The translations under genes were made by a program, and so were the position numbers. Shown here piece by piece: positions 48,629-62,100 of a stretch of 64,000 nucleotides of DNA (within the stretch, counting starts at the first letter, position 1; each line of letters begins with the position of its first letter). The notes under the pieces were generated by a model. The model worked only from the letters and a program-made list of their open reading frames with translations, was not told the origin of the DNA and ran no database searches. Origin of the DNA: Sipunculus nudus (lineage: Eukaryota; Annelida; Sipuncula; Golfingiida; Sipunculidae); contig CM049307.1 of assembly GCA_026874595.1 (NCBI GenBank), positions 9,263,579 through 9,327,578 on the forward strand, read 5' to 3'.

Positions 48629-50001
48629 TAAAATTTACTGGCATGTCAGAGAGTTTGATAGGGACAGAGCAGATCAGTCGAATGGGCGCACTTGAAGACC
48701 TCACTTGGACCCTCGCCATTTAGATTGATTGAGAGCCAGAATGTTGTTACATTTTGTTGCAACGGGCCCAGCTCTGAAGAGTGACGTGTGAGCATGGTGA
48801 AATAGACACCTGTTGACACTGGTTACAAGGGCATTGGGTGTTGTGTAGTCAGAGGTTAATATTGTAGACACTCTCACTGTCTAGCTATCAGACTCAATAT
48901 ATGGCAGGGCCTAATAATATTGAGTCTGATTAAATCAGGCTGGGATAAACATTGCTTTATATATTATATTGGAGCGTGTTCAGAATTGGTCCTACATTCT
49001 GGAACATGAAAATAAAAATAAACTCTCCTCTCATTTCCTAATTTTTACCTCCTAAGTTTTCCTGCAGATGTCCCTATACCGGGACTATACTGTAGATTAC
49101 TCTTGGATTAAAAAGGATGAAAGAAACATTCATAGACACTCTTTAAGGTGTTATATTGTGTATACATAGATTTGATGAGTCAGTGATTTAACTTTAATGT
49201 AGTTTGATACATAGTGAATTTATTTTCTATATAATTGATTATAAGAATAAATTTCTATCACATGACAACTTAGTACAAGCTCTAGCATTACATACCATAC
49301 TGCAGACTTTTCCATAGGGTAGACTCTCACCAATATATATACTTCAGCACTAAACAGTCATGGTCAGGTGCTACATACTGCAGCATGCTAAGACCTGCAG
49401 TTTCATGAACAGTGGTCATATTACTCTTATTGAATATGGGTCATATGATGCCCATTGAGATTCATGCTCCATTGACATATTAAGACTTTTGTATTGTACA
49501 CAGCCAGGCCAAAGTATTCTGTCCCACAATTCTAATGCAATGGTGTTCTGACATAAGAAAGCCAGCATTGTCACCTTTTAATTAACCACTGAGTTCAGTT
49601 GGTTTAGTGCACATACTTTGGCCTGGATGCAGGTTTGAAGATGGTCAAAAGTATTGCTGAAATGCAATAGGTAAGTGGAGCAGGAACATAGAGGGAGCAT
49701 AGTATGATGTATTATTTGATCAGAGTTAAGTCATACATGCTTACAACTTATGAATATATATATAAGAGGGTATTGCCCTGTGGTGCATGGTTCTGGTCAG
49801 ATGGTAAACAGAGCTAAGATCTCAGAGTAACTACTTCTGTGGAATGAGACCTTGAGTCCAATGCTGTGGCAGATTGCACACATGTATATAGTAATTTCAT
49901 AGATAAAAGTCAAAATCTTCTTTATTTGAAATGTGAAGAAAAAAAACATAATACATGACAAAGTAAATAACAGATAATAGTGTTTGAATATTACTTTACA
50001 G
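48629..50001. other. Upstream flank of the LARP7-like coding exon
   Basis: Mostly unassigned. It contains the inverted foldback relative at about 48893-48950. A non-coding first exon of the LARP7-like gene could lie here or farther left, but none can be defined. Confidence 0.4.
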
Positions 50002-50107
50002 GAACATTAAAGGAGCAGTGATGGAGATAATGGAGATGATGGAGGTGGACAAGAAAAAGAAAAACAGGAAGAGAAAGAAGAAACTCTATTCCCAGATCAG
50101 GGAGCAG
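50002..50107 (+). CDS. LARP7: LARP7-like exon with the start codon and lysine-rich N-terminus
   Basis: A TTACTTTACAG acceptor precedes the exon, and GAGCAG|GTAGGT is the donor. The ATG at 50021 begins MEIMEMMEVDKKKKNRKRKK; the frame stays open upstream to the acceptor, so a start in an earlier exon is possible. The exon ends in phase 0 with LYSQIREQ, the helix that opens the La motif. The acceptor means at least one 5' exon, probably non-coding, exists upstream. Confidence 0.83.
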
Positions 50108-53100
50108 GTAGGTGGCTGTTACAGTATTGTATGCCCAGGTCAGGGAGCAGGTAGGTAGCTGTAACAATACTGTATGCCCAGATCAGGGGGCAGGTAGGTG
50201 GATGTTACAGTACTGTATGCCCAGATCTGGGAGCAGGTTGGTAGAGCTGTTTCATGGGACATTTATATGAATTTTATGGGCACCCTCCTCGTACAGTTAC
50301 CTCTTTACTACAGTCAGATATCTATTATGTACACAGTGGACACAGTCCTATGGGAAAATCCTTTTATAATGGACACCTTTATTTTGCTGTGAGAAGTTCA
50401 GCTCCTGCCAGTGTCTGTAATTGTAAGGTTCACATTATTTATTTATGACTGTTCATACAAGGGCATTGTGTCATTCATGGAATTATAGTTATCTTTGCAT
50501 AATATTGTATTACATATTTTGAGTTTTTAGTTATGACTATCATGTAAAACATTTATTTTTAGGATTTATGCTGTCTGGTTGATTATTGAAAATATACATG
50601 TACACCATGTAAATAAGGAAATTTTAAAATAGCAACACCTGACATCAGATGTCAAGCATGCAGAAAAGTATTTGTTGAGTTAATTTGCAAAACCAAAAGT
50701 CATCGAAAGAAACTAATCATTGTAAATTTTTACTTGTTTATTACGAGACCAGCATGTGCCTCCTTATTGTCCTTTAGTCCAAAGAAAGCTGTGTATGTCT
50801 TTACAGTTCACTAAGATTTTATAATAAATGCCATGTTGATTACATAAAATGAAGATATGTTGAAAAGTGTGATTAAAATATAATCTTAGCCTTGCATAAT
50901 TGTTTCAAAATTTTTAAAGCTTCATCCTTGGAAAAACATTTGGACACAATGCATAGATGAATCATTTGTGAATTGGGGTAGTTTTTAGCGAACCTGTGAG
51001 CTTATGCAATGGTGAGGCATCGTGTGTCGTGCGTCGCTATACATTAACCATACTTATCTCAAAATGGCAGGAGCTAGCATCACCAAATATTTTGCAAATA
51101 ATCAGTCATCCAAAAAACTATATTGGATTTTGTTTATTTTTTTTTCCAACTCCATTTTCTATGATTTTATAGGGGAAAAGCTAAAAAAGCTTAAAAAATC
51201 TTCTTCTCCGAAACTGTCCAGCCAAATTGTCCAATATTTCACAGAAATGATCCCTGGAACAATCTTTCTCAAGTTTGTTCAAATGGTTTCAGTTCAGAGA
51301 TTTTTGGCCGAGTTACAGGAGGTAGAACTTTATTAATCGTGCAAAAAAGCATATTAAAATTTAAATCTCAGAAACAGCTGGAGCTATCATCACCAAATTT
51401 TATGCCAATGTTGGTCACATAGGTCATATCTGAAATTGAGGTATTGGTGGCACCACCTGCATCAGCCTTTGTTGTAGGGGGTCATCAATACCTGAATCAC
51501 AATGAGGGCCACAAAAAAACTTCTTCTCTTAAACCATATGGCAAAAATGTTTAATATCACATAGAAATAATCCTAGGGTAGTGCTTTCTGAAGTTTGTTC
51601 AAATGGTCTCTTTTCACTGATTTTGGCTAAGTTATGGGAAGCTGAATTTAGTCATATGCCACAACAGCCCATTTTAGCTCAGTGGCTACAAAGATCATCT
51701 TCTCAAAAACCACTGCGCCAAATTCTTAAATCTCACACATAAATTATCCTTAGATGTTGATAATTCAAGTTTGTTCAAATGTTTTTGGTTCAGTGATTTT
51801 TTGGCTGAGTTATGGGAAGCTTAACCTAGCCATTTTGCTGTATTTTCCCCATATGAGTTATAAACCTGCGAAACATTTTTCAGCTGATGCCACTGAAGCC
51901 AGTTTGTTAAATATTTTACGAGAATAATCCCTCTTATAATAATTGTCATTAATGGTTCCAGATGAATGATTTTTAGCTGAATTATGGAGATTGAATTGAG
52001 TCATTTTACCATATATATTAGCTGTGCAATTCTGTTACATCTGGCCTGGCACCAGTTTATCAGCATCTATTACATAATGCCACTAGACATTTAGATTTCA
52101 GGCTATCTTTGATTAATATTGACAAGAAAGTTTTTTTTTAAAAGCTTTTAAAAAATTTAGATTTATGATATAAATTATTCATCATACCAGGCAATGTTAC
52201 AATCATGAATGTTCAGCTCTCTGTGGCTATATAAAGACAACTGTATGTGGATTATAAATTATTGATATCCCTACTCAACTTAATTCAAGAATTTGCCATC
52301 AATGAGATATATCTGTATTTTAATTTTGCATTCAGTATGCATCCGTAATAATTTCACATATATTCCTGATTTCTTGTTTTATAAAAAGTCAGCTGAAAAG
52401 CATTTTGTATTGGGAAAATAAATTTCAAAGTTATTTCAAGTAGGGACCACTTTTGTGTACAGATGGCAACACTTGGTTTACCATTGGCAGATTTGCCAGT
52501 GCCTTGATGTTGGCCATTAGCCAAGATGATGTCAGCTCTATAAATAGTTTTTGCACAGTGCAAGGATTGGAAGAAGTGCAGCCAGGTATAGGTCAAGAGT
52601 TCACTCAGTGCAGTAGCTGCATTCTATTTATAGCTTTGGCAGACTGCTGACTTCATCATATTTGGCACCAAAGTTCAGCCTGTATCTATTTATAGCTTTG
52701 GCAGACTGCCAACTGTCAGATTATGCAACAGGTCAAGAGTTCAATCAGTGCAGCCAGGTACAGGTCAAAAGTTCACTCAGTGAAGTAGCTTGAGGCAGCA
52801 ATTTGTCACAGGTCACAGGGGGCAATTGCCTTACTCACCTAAGCCTTGTCAGCCCAGTGCATCAAACTCTGGGGCAGTTTGATGTATTGGACTGATATTT
52901 TGACCTGTTTATGCGTCTTTGATGGTATTCTCAATTACAAGACAGGTGGTGCCACTTACATTGACTTTTGCAGTGTATGCTCCTGCTTATTTCTACAGAG
53001 GAATTTGATACATCAGCCTAAAATTGGGCATGTTTATACATATCGGGTAGGTTTATAGTGTACTAGACTGGTGGCCACAATAATTTTTGCACAGTGTATG

Positions 53101-56100
53101 TCCTTGCTTATTTCACAGGAGCAGTTTGACATATCAGACTGACATTGGGCATATTTTTATATCTCTTCGTTTTATATAAAACTGGTGGTGCCAGCTACAA
53201 TCATTGTATCCGCCAAAACAGAGTTTTGCCGATGCTATGTTTTCAGTCGGCTGCCGGCGCTGCGGCCATCGCCGCATAGGTTTCCAGAGAACTCCTCTGT
53301 AACCACTGGGCAGAATTTTTAGCTCAGCTGACTATAAGTCATCTGAGCTATAGTCATGGTCCATTGTCCGTCGTCCGTCTGTCTGTCCGTCCGTCCGTCC
53401 GTCTGTCCGTCTGGATGTCCAACCGTAAGACTGGCACGTTTCGACACCGTTGGACCTACGAATCTGAATTTCGGCATACAGTTAGATGTCCCCATAATCT
53501 CCTACCATGCCTAAAATTGGGTCAATAGGACTTCGTTCCTTTGAGATATTAAGGAAAAACCTCAATTTTTTATTAGAAATCTATTTTCACACTTCAGGAC
53601 TGCCTAATATCAAAACCACTCATCTGGTTTTCTTCATATTTACCATAAATATTCCTCTATATATTTCCTGTGTACATGCCAGATATTAAGTCAGTATTAT
53701 ATAATTTAAAAAAGTTATGGGCCCAAACATAATGGACTTTGTAAAAAAATCAGGAAGATATTTGGTCACTTAAGACCAAAAGTGTTAAAGGTAGGGACTT
53801 TTTTTCCAGTAATACAACTTTAATTAATCAAAATTTAATTGTATACCAAAAATTAGATCAAAATTTGTTAAATTTTTTTAAATATTGGCAAAAATATAAA
53901 ATTGGTACCTTAAATTTTGCCCAACTTTGGCCACGGCACGTTTTTTTCCTGTAAGCACTGTGGATTTAATTTTCACACCATGTATACATAAGGATTTAAT
54001 CTGTTAAAATCTGAAATTTGAAAATAAAAGCTGCAAAATTAGGCTAGTTATTGAATTTTTTTGGAGGCTCTTGTTGTATTCCCTTACATTGTCAAGCAGT
54101 CCACTTTGATGACTGTAGGTCATTCAGTGCACATCTCTATGCTCCCCAGGCTGTTGACATAATTTTAGATGTCCCCAAAAACTCCTACCATACCGAAAAT
54201 TGGGTCATTAGGACTTTGTTCCTTCAAGATATTAAGGAAAAAAAACTCCGTTTTCCATAAAAAAAAGCCATTGTTACACTTCAAGGCTGCCTAATATCAA
54301 AACCACTGATCTGTTTTTGATCGTATTTAGTATTCACATTCTTTTATACATTTTCTATGAACATACCAAAAATTAGGTCAGTATTGGGTATTATTTTGAA
54401 GTTATGGGCCAAAACATAATGCAATTTTTTTAAAAATCAGGAAATATATTTACTCACCTAACATGAGAATTGCTGAACCTAGAGACTTTTTTTCAGGAAT
54501 ATAACTTTATTTAATCAAGATTCAATTGTTTACCCAAAATTAGATCTGAATTTTGCAAATTTTTCAAGTTATTAGCATAAATAAAAAATCAATACCTTAA
54601 ATTTTGTCCAACTTTGGCACTGTTGATTTAATTTTCCCAGCATATATGCATAAGGATTTAATCTTTTAAAATCTGAACTTTCAAAAGAAATTGATTGGAA
54701 TGAATAGCTTTTATTCATGTTTTCATACACCATGTCAAGTGTTGTTTACATCTAGCCCACCTAGTAGTACAGCCTTCACTTGCATTATGTAACCCACCCC
54801 AGGCAGCTTGTCTTTGCCCAGCTTGGCCACTACTAGCAGGCTTCCCCTCTGCCTTGCACTCATCCCCCCCCCCCCCAGCTGGTGCATAAACTAGATCAAT
54901 GTTATAATTTTTCTGTATTTTATTTTATTCTTGGACATGCTACATTTTAGATTTTGTATTGAACCACCAGGGTTACAATGATTAAAGTGTACATTTAATT
55001 GTGTCCACAAAGTGGTGTATTGCTGTGAAAGTGTGGATGTTCATGAGATAAGTAATTCCTTACTTCAGAAGAGTAAAAACTTCACCATGTGTGAAATTGA
55101 CTATTAATTCCAGTAATTAATTAAAACTGGGATAGTAATTAGCACAATGATATTTTTTGTCCCTCATTCAACCAACAGTGTGTATACTTTATTTGAAAAG
55201 ATGTTTTATTTTATCAAATTTACTTTTATTTTATTTTGGTGAATAAAATTAAGCATGTCCTGAAAACTCCAATGTGCAAAACTTTTTAATAATGATTCAA
55301 GGAATATTCTTGTAGATGACATGTTGTGGCATTATTTTCTTTTAAAATCAGTTTAAACATTTATGATTTAAAAATAATAAAATATATGTGTATGCATAAT
55401 ATGACCCAATGTTTTTTACTCTGTATATATAACGGTTGCAACTTTTGCAACAATTCTTATATTTTAACTTATATTTTCAGGTTTTTAGCTCAGCTGACTG
55501 AAAGTCATCTGAGCTATAGCGATCACTCTTTGTCTGTCGTCCGTCCGTCTGTCTGTCTGTCCGTCTGTCCGTCTGTCCGTCCGTTAACCAGGCACAAATC
55601 GTAACCGCTTGACTTAGAACCTTGTAACTTGGGATTCTGAGAGGTCCATAAAAAATCTCCTTGGAAACCAGAAATTAGGTCTCTGTTACCCATATCCTTC
55701 GAGCTATGTGGCCCCAAAGTACCCCCCAGAAAAGTCAAAAATTTCATACAAAAACTTCAATATCTCATTAACTACTTGACTGATGGTCATGATTTTTGGC
55801 ATACATATTGATCATGAGATGTTACATCACTTCCTGCAGACTGGTGGCGCCACCTGTATTTTTCGATTTTTTACGAATTTTTTTCTCTATTTTTGAGACC
55901 TTTAAAAATGAGAACATCTGTTAACAAGGCACAAATCATAAAGACTGGACTTAGAATCTTAATTCTTGACACACTGAGAGGTCCATGAAAAATCTCCTTG
56001 GAAACCAGAAATTAGGTCTCTGTTACCCATATCCTTTGAGCTATGGGGCCCCAAAGTACCCCCCAGAATAGTAAAAAATTTCATACAAAAACTTCAATAT

Positions 56101-59100
56101 CTCAATAACTACATCACTGATGGTCCTCATTTTTGGCATACATATTGATCATGAGATGTTCAATCAGTTCCTGCAGACTGGTGGTGCCACCTGTACTGTT
56201 TGATTTTTTACGATTTTTTTCCTCTATTTTTGAGACCTTTGAGGATGCTGTCATCTGTTAGCGTGGCACAAATCGTAACGACTGGACCCAGAATCTTCAT
56301 TTTCGACACACTGAGAGACCTATGAAAAGTCTCCATGGAAACCAGAAATTAGGTCTCTGTTACCCATATCCTTCGAGCTATGGGGCCCAAAATTACCCCC
56401 CAGAATAGTCAAAAATTTCATACAAAAACTTCAATATCTCATTAACTACATCACTGATGGTCATGATTTTCGACATACATATTGATCATGAGATGTTTCA
56501 TCAGTTTGTGCAGACTGGTGGCGCCACCTGTATTTTTCAATGTTCACGAATTGTTTTCTCCATTTTTGAGACCTTTAAGGATGTAGTTATCTGTCAACAG
56601 GGTACAAATCGTAAGACTGGACCTAGAATCTTCGTTCTTGACACATAGGGAGACCCATGATAAGTCTCAATGGAAACCTGAAATTTGGTCTCTGTTACCC
56701 ATATCCTTTGAGCTATGGCACTCCAAAGTACAGCTCAGAATAATGGAAAATTTGATACAAAAGCTTAAGGTATCTGAACAACTAATGCAGAGATAACCAT
56801 AATTGTTTGCATGGATATTGATCATGGAGTGTTTCATAAGTTTCTGCAGACTGGTGGCACCACCTGTATTTGTTCGATTTTTTTTACGAAATTTTTCTGT
56901 ATTTTTGAGACCTTTAAAGATATGAACATCTGTTAACAGGGCACAAATCATAAAAACTGGACCAAGAATCTTCATTCTTGACACACAGGGAGACCCATGA
57001 AAAGTCTCCATGGAAACTTGAAATTAGGTCTCTGTTACCCATATTCTTTAAGCTGTATGGGTCCAAAATACCCCCCCCCCTCCAGAATAATGGAAAATTT
57101 GATACAAAAACTGCAGTATTTCAATAACTACAACACTGATGGTCATGATTTTCGGCATACATATTGATCATGAGCTGTTCCATCAGTTTCTGCAGACTGG
57201 GTGTGCCACCTCTATTTTTTTTTTCAAATTTTTATGAATTTTTTTCTTTTTTTTTGAGACCTTTAAAGATGTGGTTATCTGTCAACAGGGTACAAATCGC
57301 AACAACTGGACCTAGAATCTTCATTCTTGTCATGCAAGGAGGCCCATGAAAGGTGCCTGTGGAAACTTGAAATTAGGTCTCTGTTACCCATATCCTTCAA
57401 GCTATAGGACTCCGAAGTATCCCTCAGAATAATGGACAATTTGATACAAAAACTGAAGTATCTGAACAACTAATGCAGAGATCACCATGATTTTTTGCAT
57501 GGATATTGACCATTAAGTGTTTTTATTAGTTTCTGCAGACTGGTGGAGCCACCTGTATTTTTGTATCCGCCAAAAAGAAGTTTTGCGGATACTATGTTTT
57601 TGACCGAGTTCCTCCGCCGCCGCGGCGTTCGTTTCCAGAGAACTCTTCGGAGACTAATGGACCGATTTTTCCCAAACTTACACCTATTATCGGGTCACAT
57701 GTGAACTGGTGCCTAACCAATTTGCATTGACCTCTGACCTTTCCTCTCTATCCAGTGTCCATTTGTGGGTCTGTTTCCACTCATAAACCCTCATATCTCG
57801 GGAACCGTTTGACCGATCAGGAAATAAAATTGATACAAATGTAGCCCTTGGATTGCTTTATAACATACACAAAAAATGGTGGTGCCACCTGTAACCATGT
57901 TTGCACAGTGTCCATCTGTTCATCTGCCTTGGGTTAAAATCACTCATATCTCTGCAGTGAATTGACTAATTCACCTGAAATTCGTCATGTGTATACATCT
58001 AGGATAGCTTTCTTGATTTTATGACAGGTGGCGCCACCTACGTTCACGTTCACGCTGATGACATCCAAGCTTATATCTCGGGAACCGTTTGACCGATCAG
58101 GAAATAAACTTTATACAAATGTAGCCCTTTGATAGCTCTGTAACATACACAAAAAATGGTGGCGCCACCTGTAACAATGTTTGCAAAGCGTCTGTCTGTT
58201 AGTCTGCCGTGGCCTAAAATTACTCATTTCTCTGTAGTGGTTCGACATAACTGCCTAAAATTTTGCAGGTTTATACATCGTGGACAGCTTTCTTGATTTT
58301 ATGACAGGTGGCGCCACCTAAATTCTAGTTAACGCTGGACACATCCAAGCCCATATCTCAGGAACCATTTGACCGATTGGGCCAAAATTGTGCATGTGTT
58401 TAGATCTCACATAGGTCTTTATCATACACAAAACTGGAGGGGTTACCTGCAAAGATTTTTGCACAGTGTTTGTCTGTTTGTCTGCCATGGGCAAAAATCG
58501 CTCATATACATGTAGTGGTTTGACTTTTCTGCCTAAAATTTTGCAGGTGTATACAGCTTGGACAGCTTTCTGGATTTGTGGTAGGTGGCACAACCTACAT
58601 ACACATTTAGGCTGCAGACATCCATGCTAATATGCAACATACCTCACTCTATTTCCCCTTGCCACTCAATCCATGCCTCACTATCTGATTTTGGCAGATA
58701 CATGTAGTCACTTGTCGGTTACCCGTATTCTAGTTTTCAAAGTTTACACATTTTTCTCTATTTTTGAGATATATAAATACAGACTAAATCTTGGCCTGTT
58801 GGTTAATCTGTTTGATGCTTCAGTTGAATGGGTATATACTACCATTCTGATGATAAAATTTCCTTTTGCGAATCTCTTCCCAGTCAGCTGAGCGTCATGA
58901 CCCATGGGTCACTTGTTTAATTAAAAATTTATAAACCTGTAAATAAAAAAATGATTCAGATAAAAACTTCTTAATGGAAAAAGTGGATCTGCTTAAAAAA
59001 ATAGGATTATATATAAACTTAAATGCATTATTCTCTTGAAAGTGAAATAAAGGTATTAGTCCATTCTGTCCACTTGCCTGTCCATCTGTAAATTTTCGTA

Positions 59101-62100
59101 TGCAACACAGTATCTCAAAACTTTTACTGTTTTTCTTCATGACAGTCTTGTCAGAGTATTAGTTTGCAATCATATATTTAGAACTTTACTATAACCAAGT
59201 AGGAGGGCCCCTTTCCTCATAGCTTTTCATATTCTTATATAAATGAAAAACATTACAATAGAATATTTCTACATCCACCTTCGTGCTGCCCTCACTTTTC
59301 CCTTCTCTGAACCCCATCCCAAAGTGGGCCTCAGTAAGCAAGAACAAGATGAATCAGATATATTCATACTTTAATATTTTGTATAACTATTCGTCCATTG
59401 GTATCTATGTACATGGAAGAAATTATGTCAATATTGTGTAATATGTAGACATAGTGGGCATCACAATAATGTACCTTGTCAAGACTAAAGAGATATTGTG
59501 TCATACAGTCACATATTCATAAATCACTTCATCAGCATAGTTAATCATAACATCATATCTGTCAAATTGAACTCTTGCAGACTACCATACACTTTAGATC
59601 CTTCAACAAATAGCCTTATCATCATTCTACTACTGCTTATTACTGCTGTCATTGCATTCATATTTGCTCAAATATATCACAATTTTCAACCCCTCCTAAA
59701 TAAATAAAAAATAAACCACTTTATTTGACTCTATTAATTCATCAGTCAGGTAATTTCATTTATCATTTACTCACATATTACATTACATTCCTTTATAATA
59801 GCCCAACATGTACATGATATTCATAAGCTTTATCGACTCGATATAGTATCACAGTGAAGAAACATTTATAGTCCAATCACGATCAGCTGAGCGCCGTGAC
59901 CCATGGGTCCCTTGTTTAAAATTCTGAATTATGATTGGTCACATGTGAACTGCTGCGCCCTCATTTTTGGTTGACCTCTAACCTTTCCTCTCTGTCCAGC
60001 ATCCATTTGTGCATCTGTTTCCACACATAAACCCACATATCTCGGAAACCGTTTGACCAATAAGGCTAAAGATTTTGCACAAATGTAGCCCTTGGAAAGC
60101 TTTATAACATACGCTAAAAATGGTGGCTCCACCTGCAACCATTTTTGCACATCGTTCATCTGTTCATCTGCCTTGGGATAAAAACACTCATATCATTGCA
60201 TTGGTTGGACTTATCCACCTGAAATTTTCCATGTGTATACATCCTGGACAGCTTTCTTAATTGTATGACAGGTGGTGCCACCTACACTCACGTATAAGCT
60301 GCAGACTTCCAAGCTCATATCTCGGGAACTGTTTGACCAGTTGGGCCAAAATTTAGCATGTTTATAGATCTCCCATAGCTCTTTATCATACTCAAAACTG
60401 GCTGCGCCACCTGCAACCATTTTTGCACAGCCTCCATCTGTTCATCTGCCTTGGGATAAAATCACTCATTTCTCAGCTGGGTTTGACTTATCCACCTGAA
60501 ATTTTGCAGGTTTATACATCCTTGACAGCTTTTTTGTTTTATGACAGGTGGCGCCACCTACATTCAAATTTATGCTGTAGACATCCAAGCTCATATCTCA
60601 GGAACCATTTGACCGATTGGGCAAAAATTTTTCATGTTTATAGATCTAACATGGCTCTTTATCATATGCAAAACTGGTGGTGCCACCTGCAATCATTTTT
60701 GCACAGCATCTGTCTGTTTGTTTGCTGTGGGATATAATCACATATGTCGACAGTGGTTTGCCATATCATCCTAAAATTTTGCAGGTTTATACATCTTGGA
60801 TAGCTTTCTTGATTTTGTGGCTGGTGGTGCCACCTACATATATGTGTATGCTGCAGACATTCAGGCATATATCAAAGGACTGGTTTGACATATCCCCCTG
60901 AAATTTTGCATGTGTATAGATCTCACATAGCTCTTAATCATACACAAAATTGGTGGCACCACCTGCCACCCTTTTTGCACAGTGTCCGTCTTTTTGTTTG
61001 CCCAAGGGCTAAAATCACTCATATCTCAGTAGTGGTGTGTTTTATCTGCCTAAAATTTTGTATGTTTATACATCTTGGATAGCTTTCTGGATTTTGGGGC
61101 AGGTGGCGCCACATATATTTCAGGCTTATACATCAGGACTGGTTTGACATATCCCCCTGAAATTTTGCATGTGTATACATCTCATATATCTCTTAATCAT
61201 AAACAAAATTGGTGGCGCCACCTACCACCATTTTTGCACAGTGTCCATCTGTTTGTCTGCCGTGGGCTAAAATCACTCATATCTCAGTAGTGGTTTGACT
61301 TATCTGGCTAAAATTTTGCATGTTTATACATCCTTGACAGCTTTCTGGATTTTGTGGTAGGTGGCGCAACATACATACACATTTCGGCTGCAGACATCCA
61401 GGCTGTTATGCAACACACCTCACTCTATTTCCCCTTGCCACTCAATCCATGCCTCACTTCACCTTTCCCACTCTGATTTTGGAGGATACACGTAGTCGCT
61501 TGTTGACTACTTATATTCTAGTTTTTGTGTTGTGTGCACCCATGCAAGAATTGCAGCAGTGATGTTTGTTAAATTGTTTCTTGTTTTAAGTGTTTAGTAC
61601 TTGCATTGTTCATATACATGTTACACGTTCTCGAAAAGTAATGGTCCAGCATTGAAGCATTATACCTGGTGTAATCTCATTGCACAGGTTGGCATTAGGC
61701 CTGTAGGCCTTGTTTTATTTAAAAATAAATCTGAATTTACGTTGCACATTTCTCATGAAGCTTCTTTAGGCATGTTTTCAAAAAATTTGCAATATCTAGG
61801 TTGGATGTGCTTTATAAATGCAGGAACTGACTGATTTACAACAGTTTTTTCACATATTCACATTGCACTCTCTGTTCCAGATGGAGTTTTACTTTGGGGA
61901 TTCCAACCTGCAAAAAGATCGCTTTTTGAAGAAACAGATTTCTCTTGACCCAGATGGCTGTGAGTAACACAGGGAACAGTGTCCTTCAGTCTGTCTGACT
62001 TAAATCTCTCTATCTCTGTCTCTCTCTCTCTCTCTCCAGCGTTTCCACATCCAGAAAACCTTGAAAAAGTCAGAAATTTAAAATATTAAATATTTCTAAA

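Noticed and set aside
21622-58919. A single 37-kb transposon with 3.44-kb terminal inverted repeats
   Set aside because: Each arm is complete with its own A and B ends and microsatellite, like other independent copies, and the interior holds ordinary host exons.
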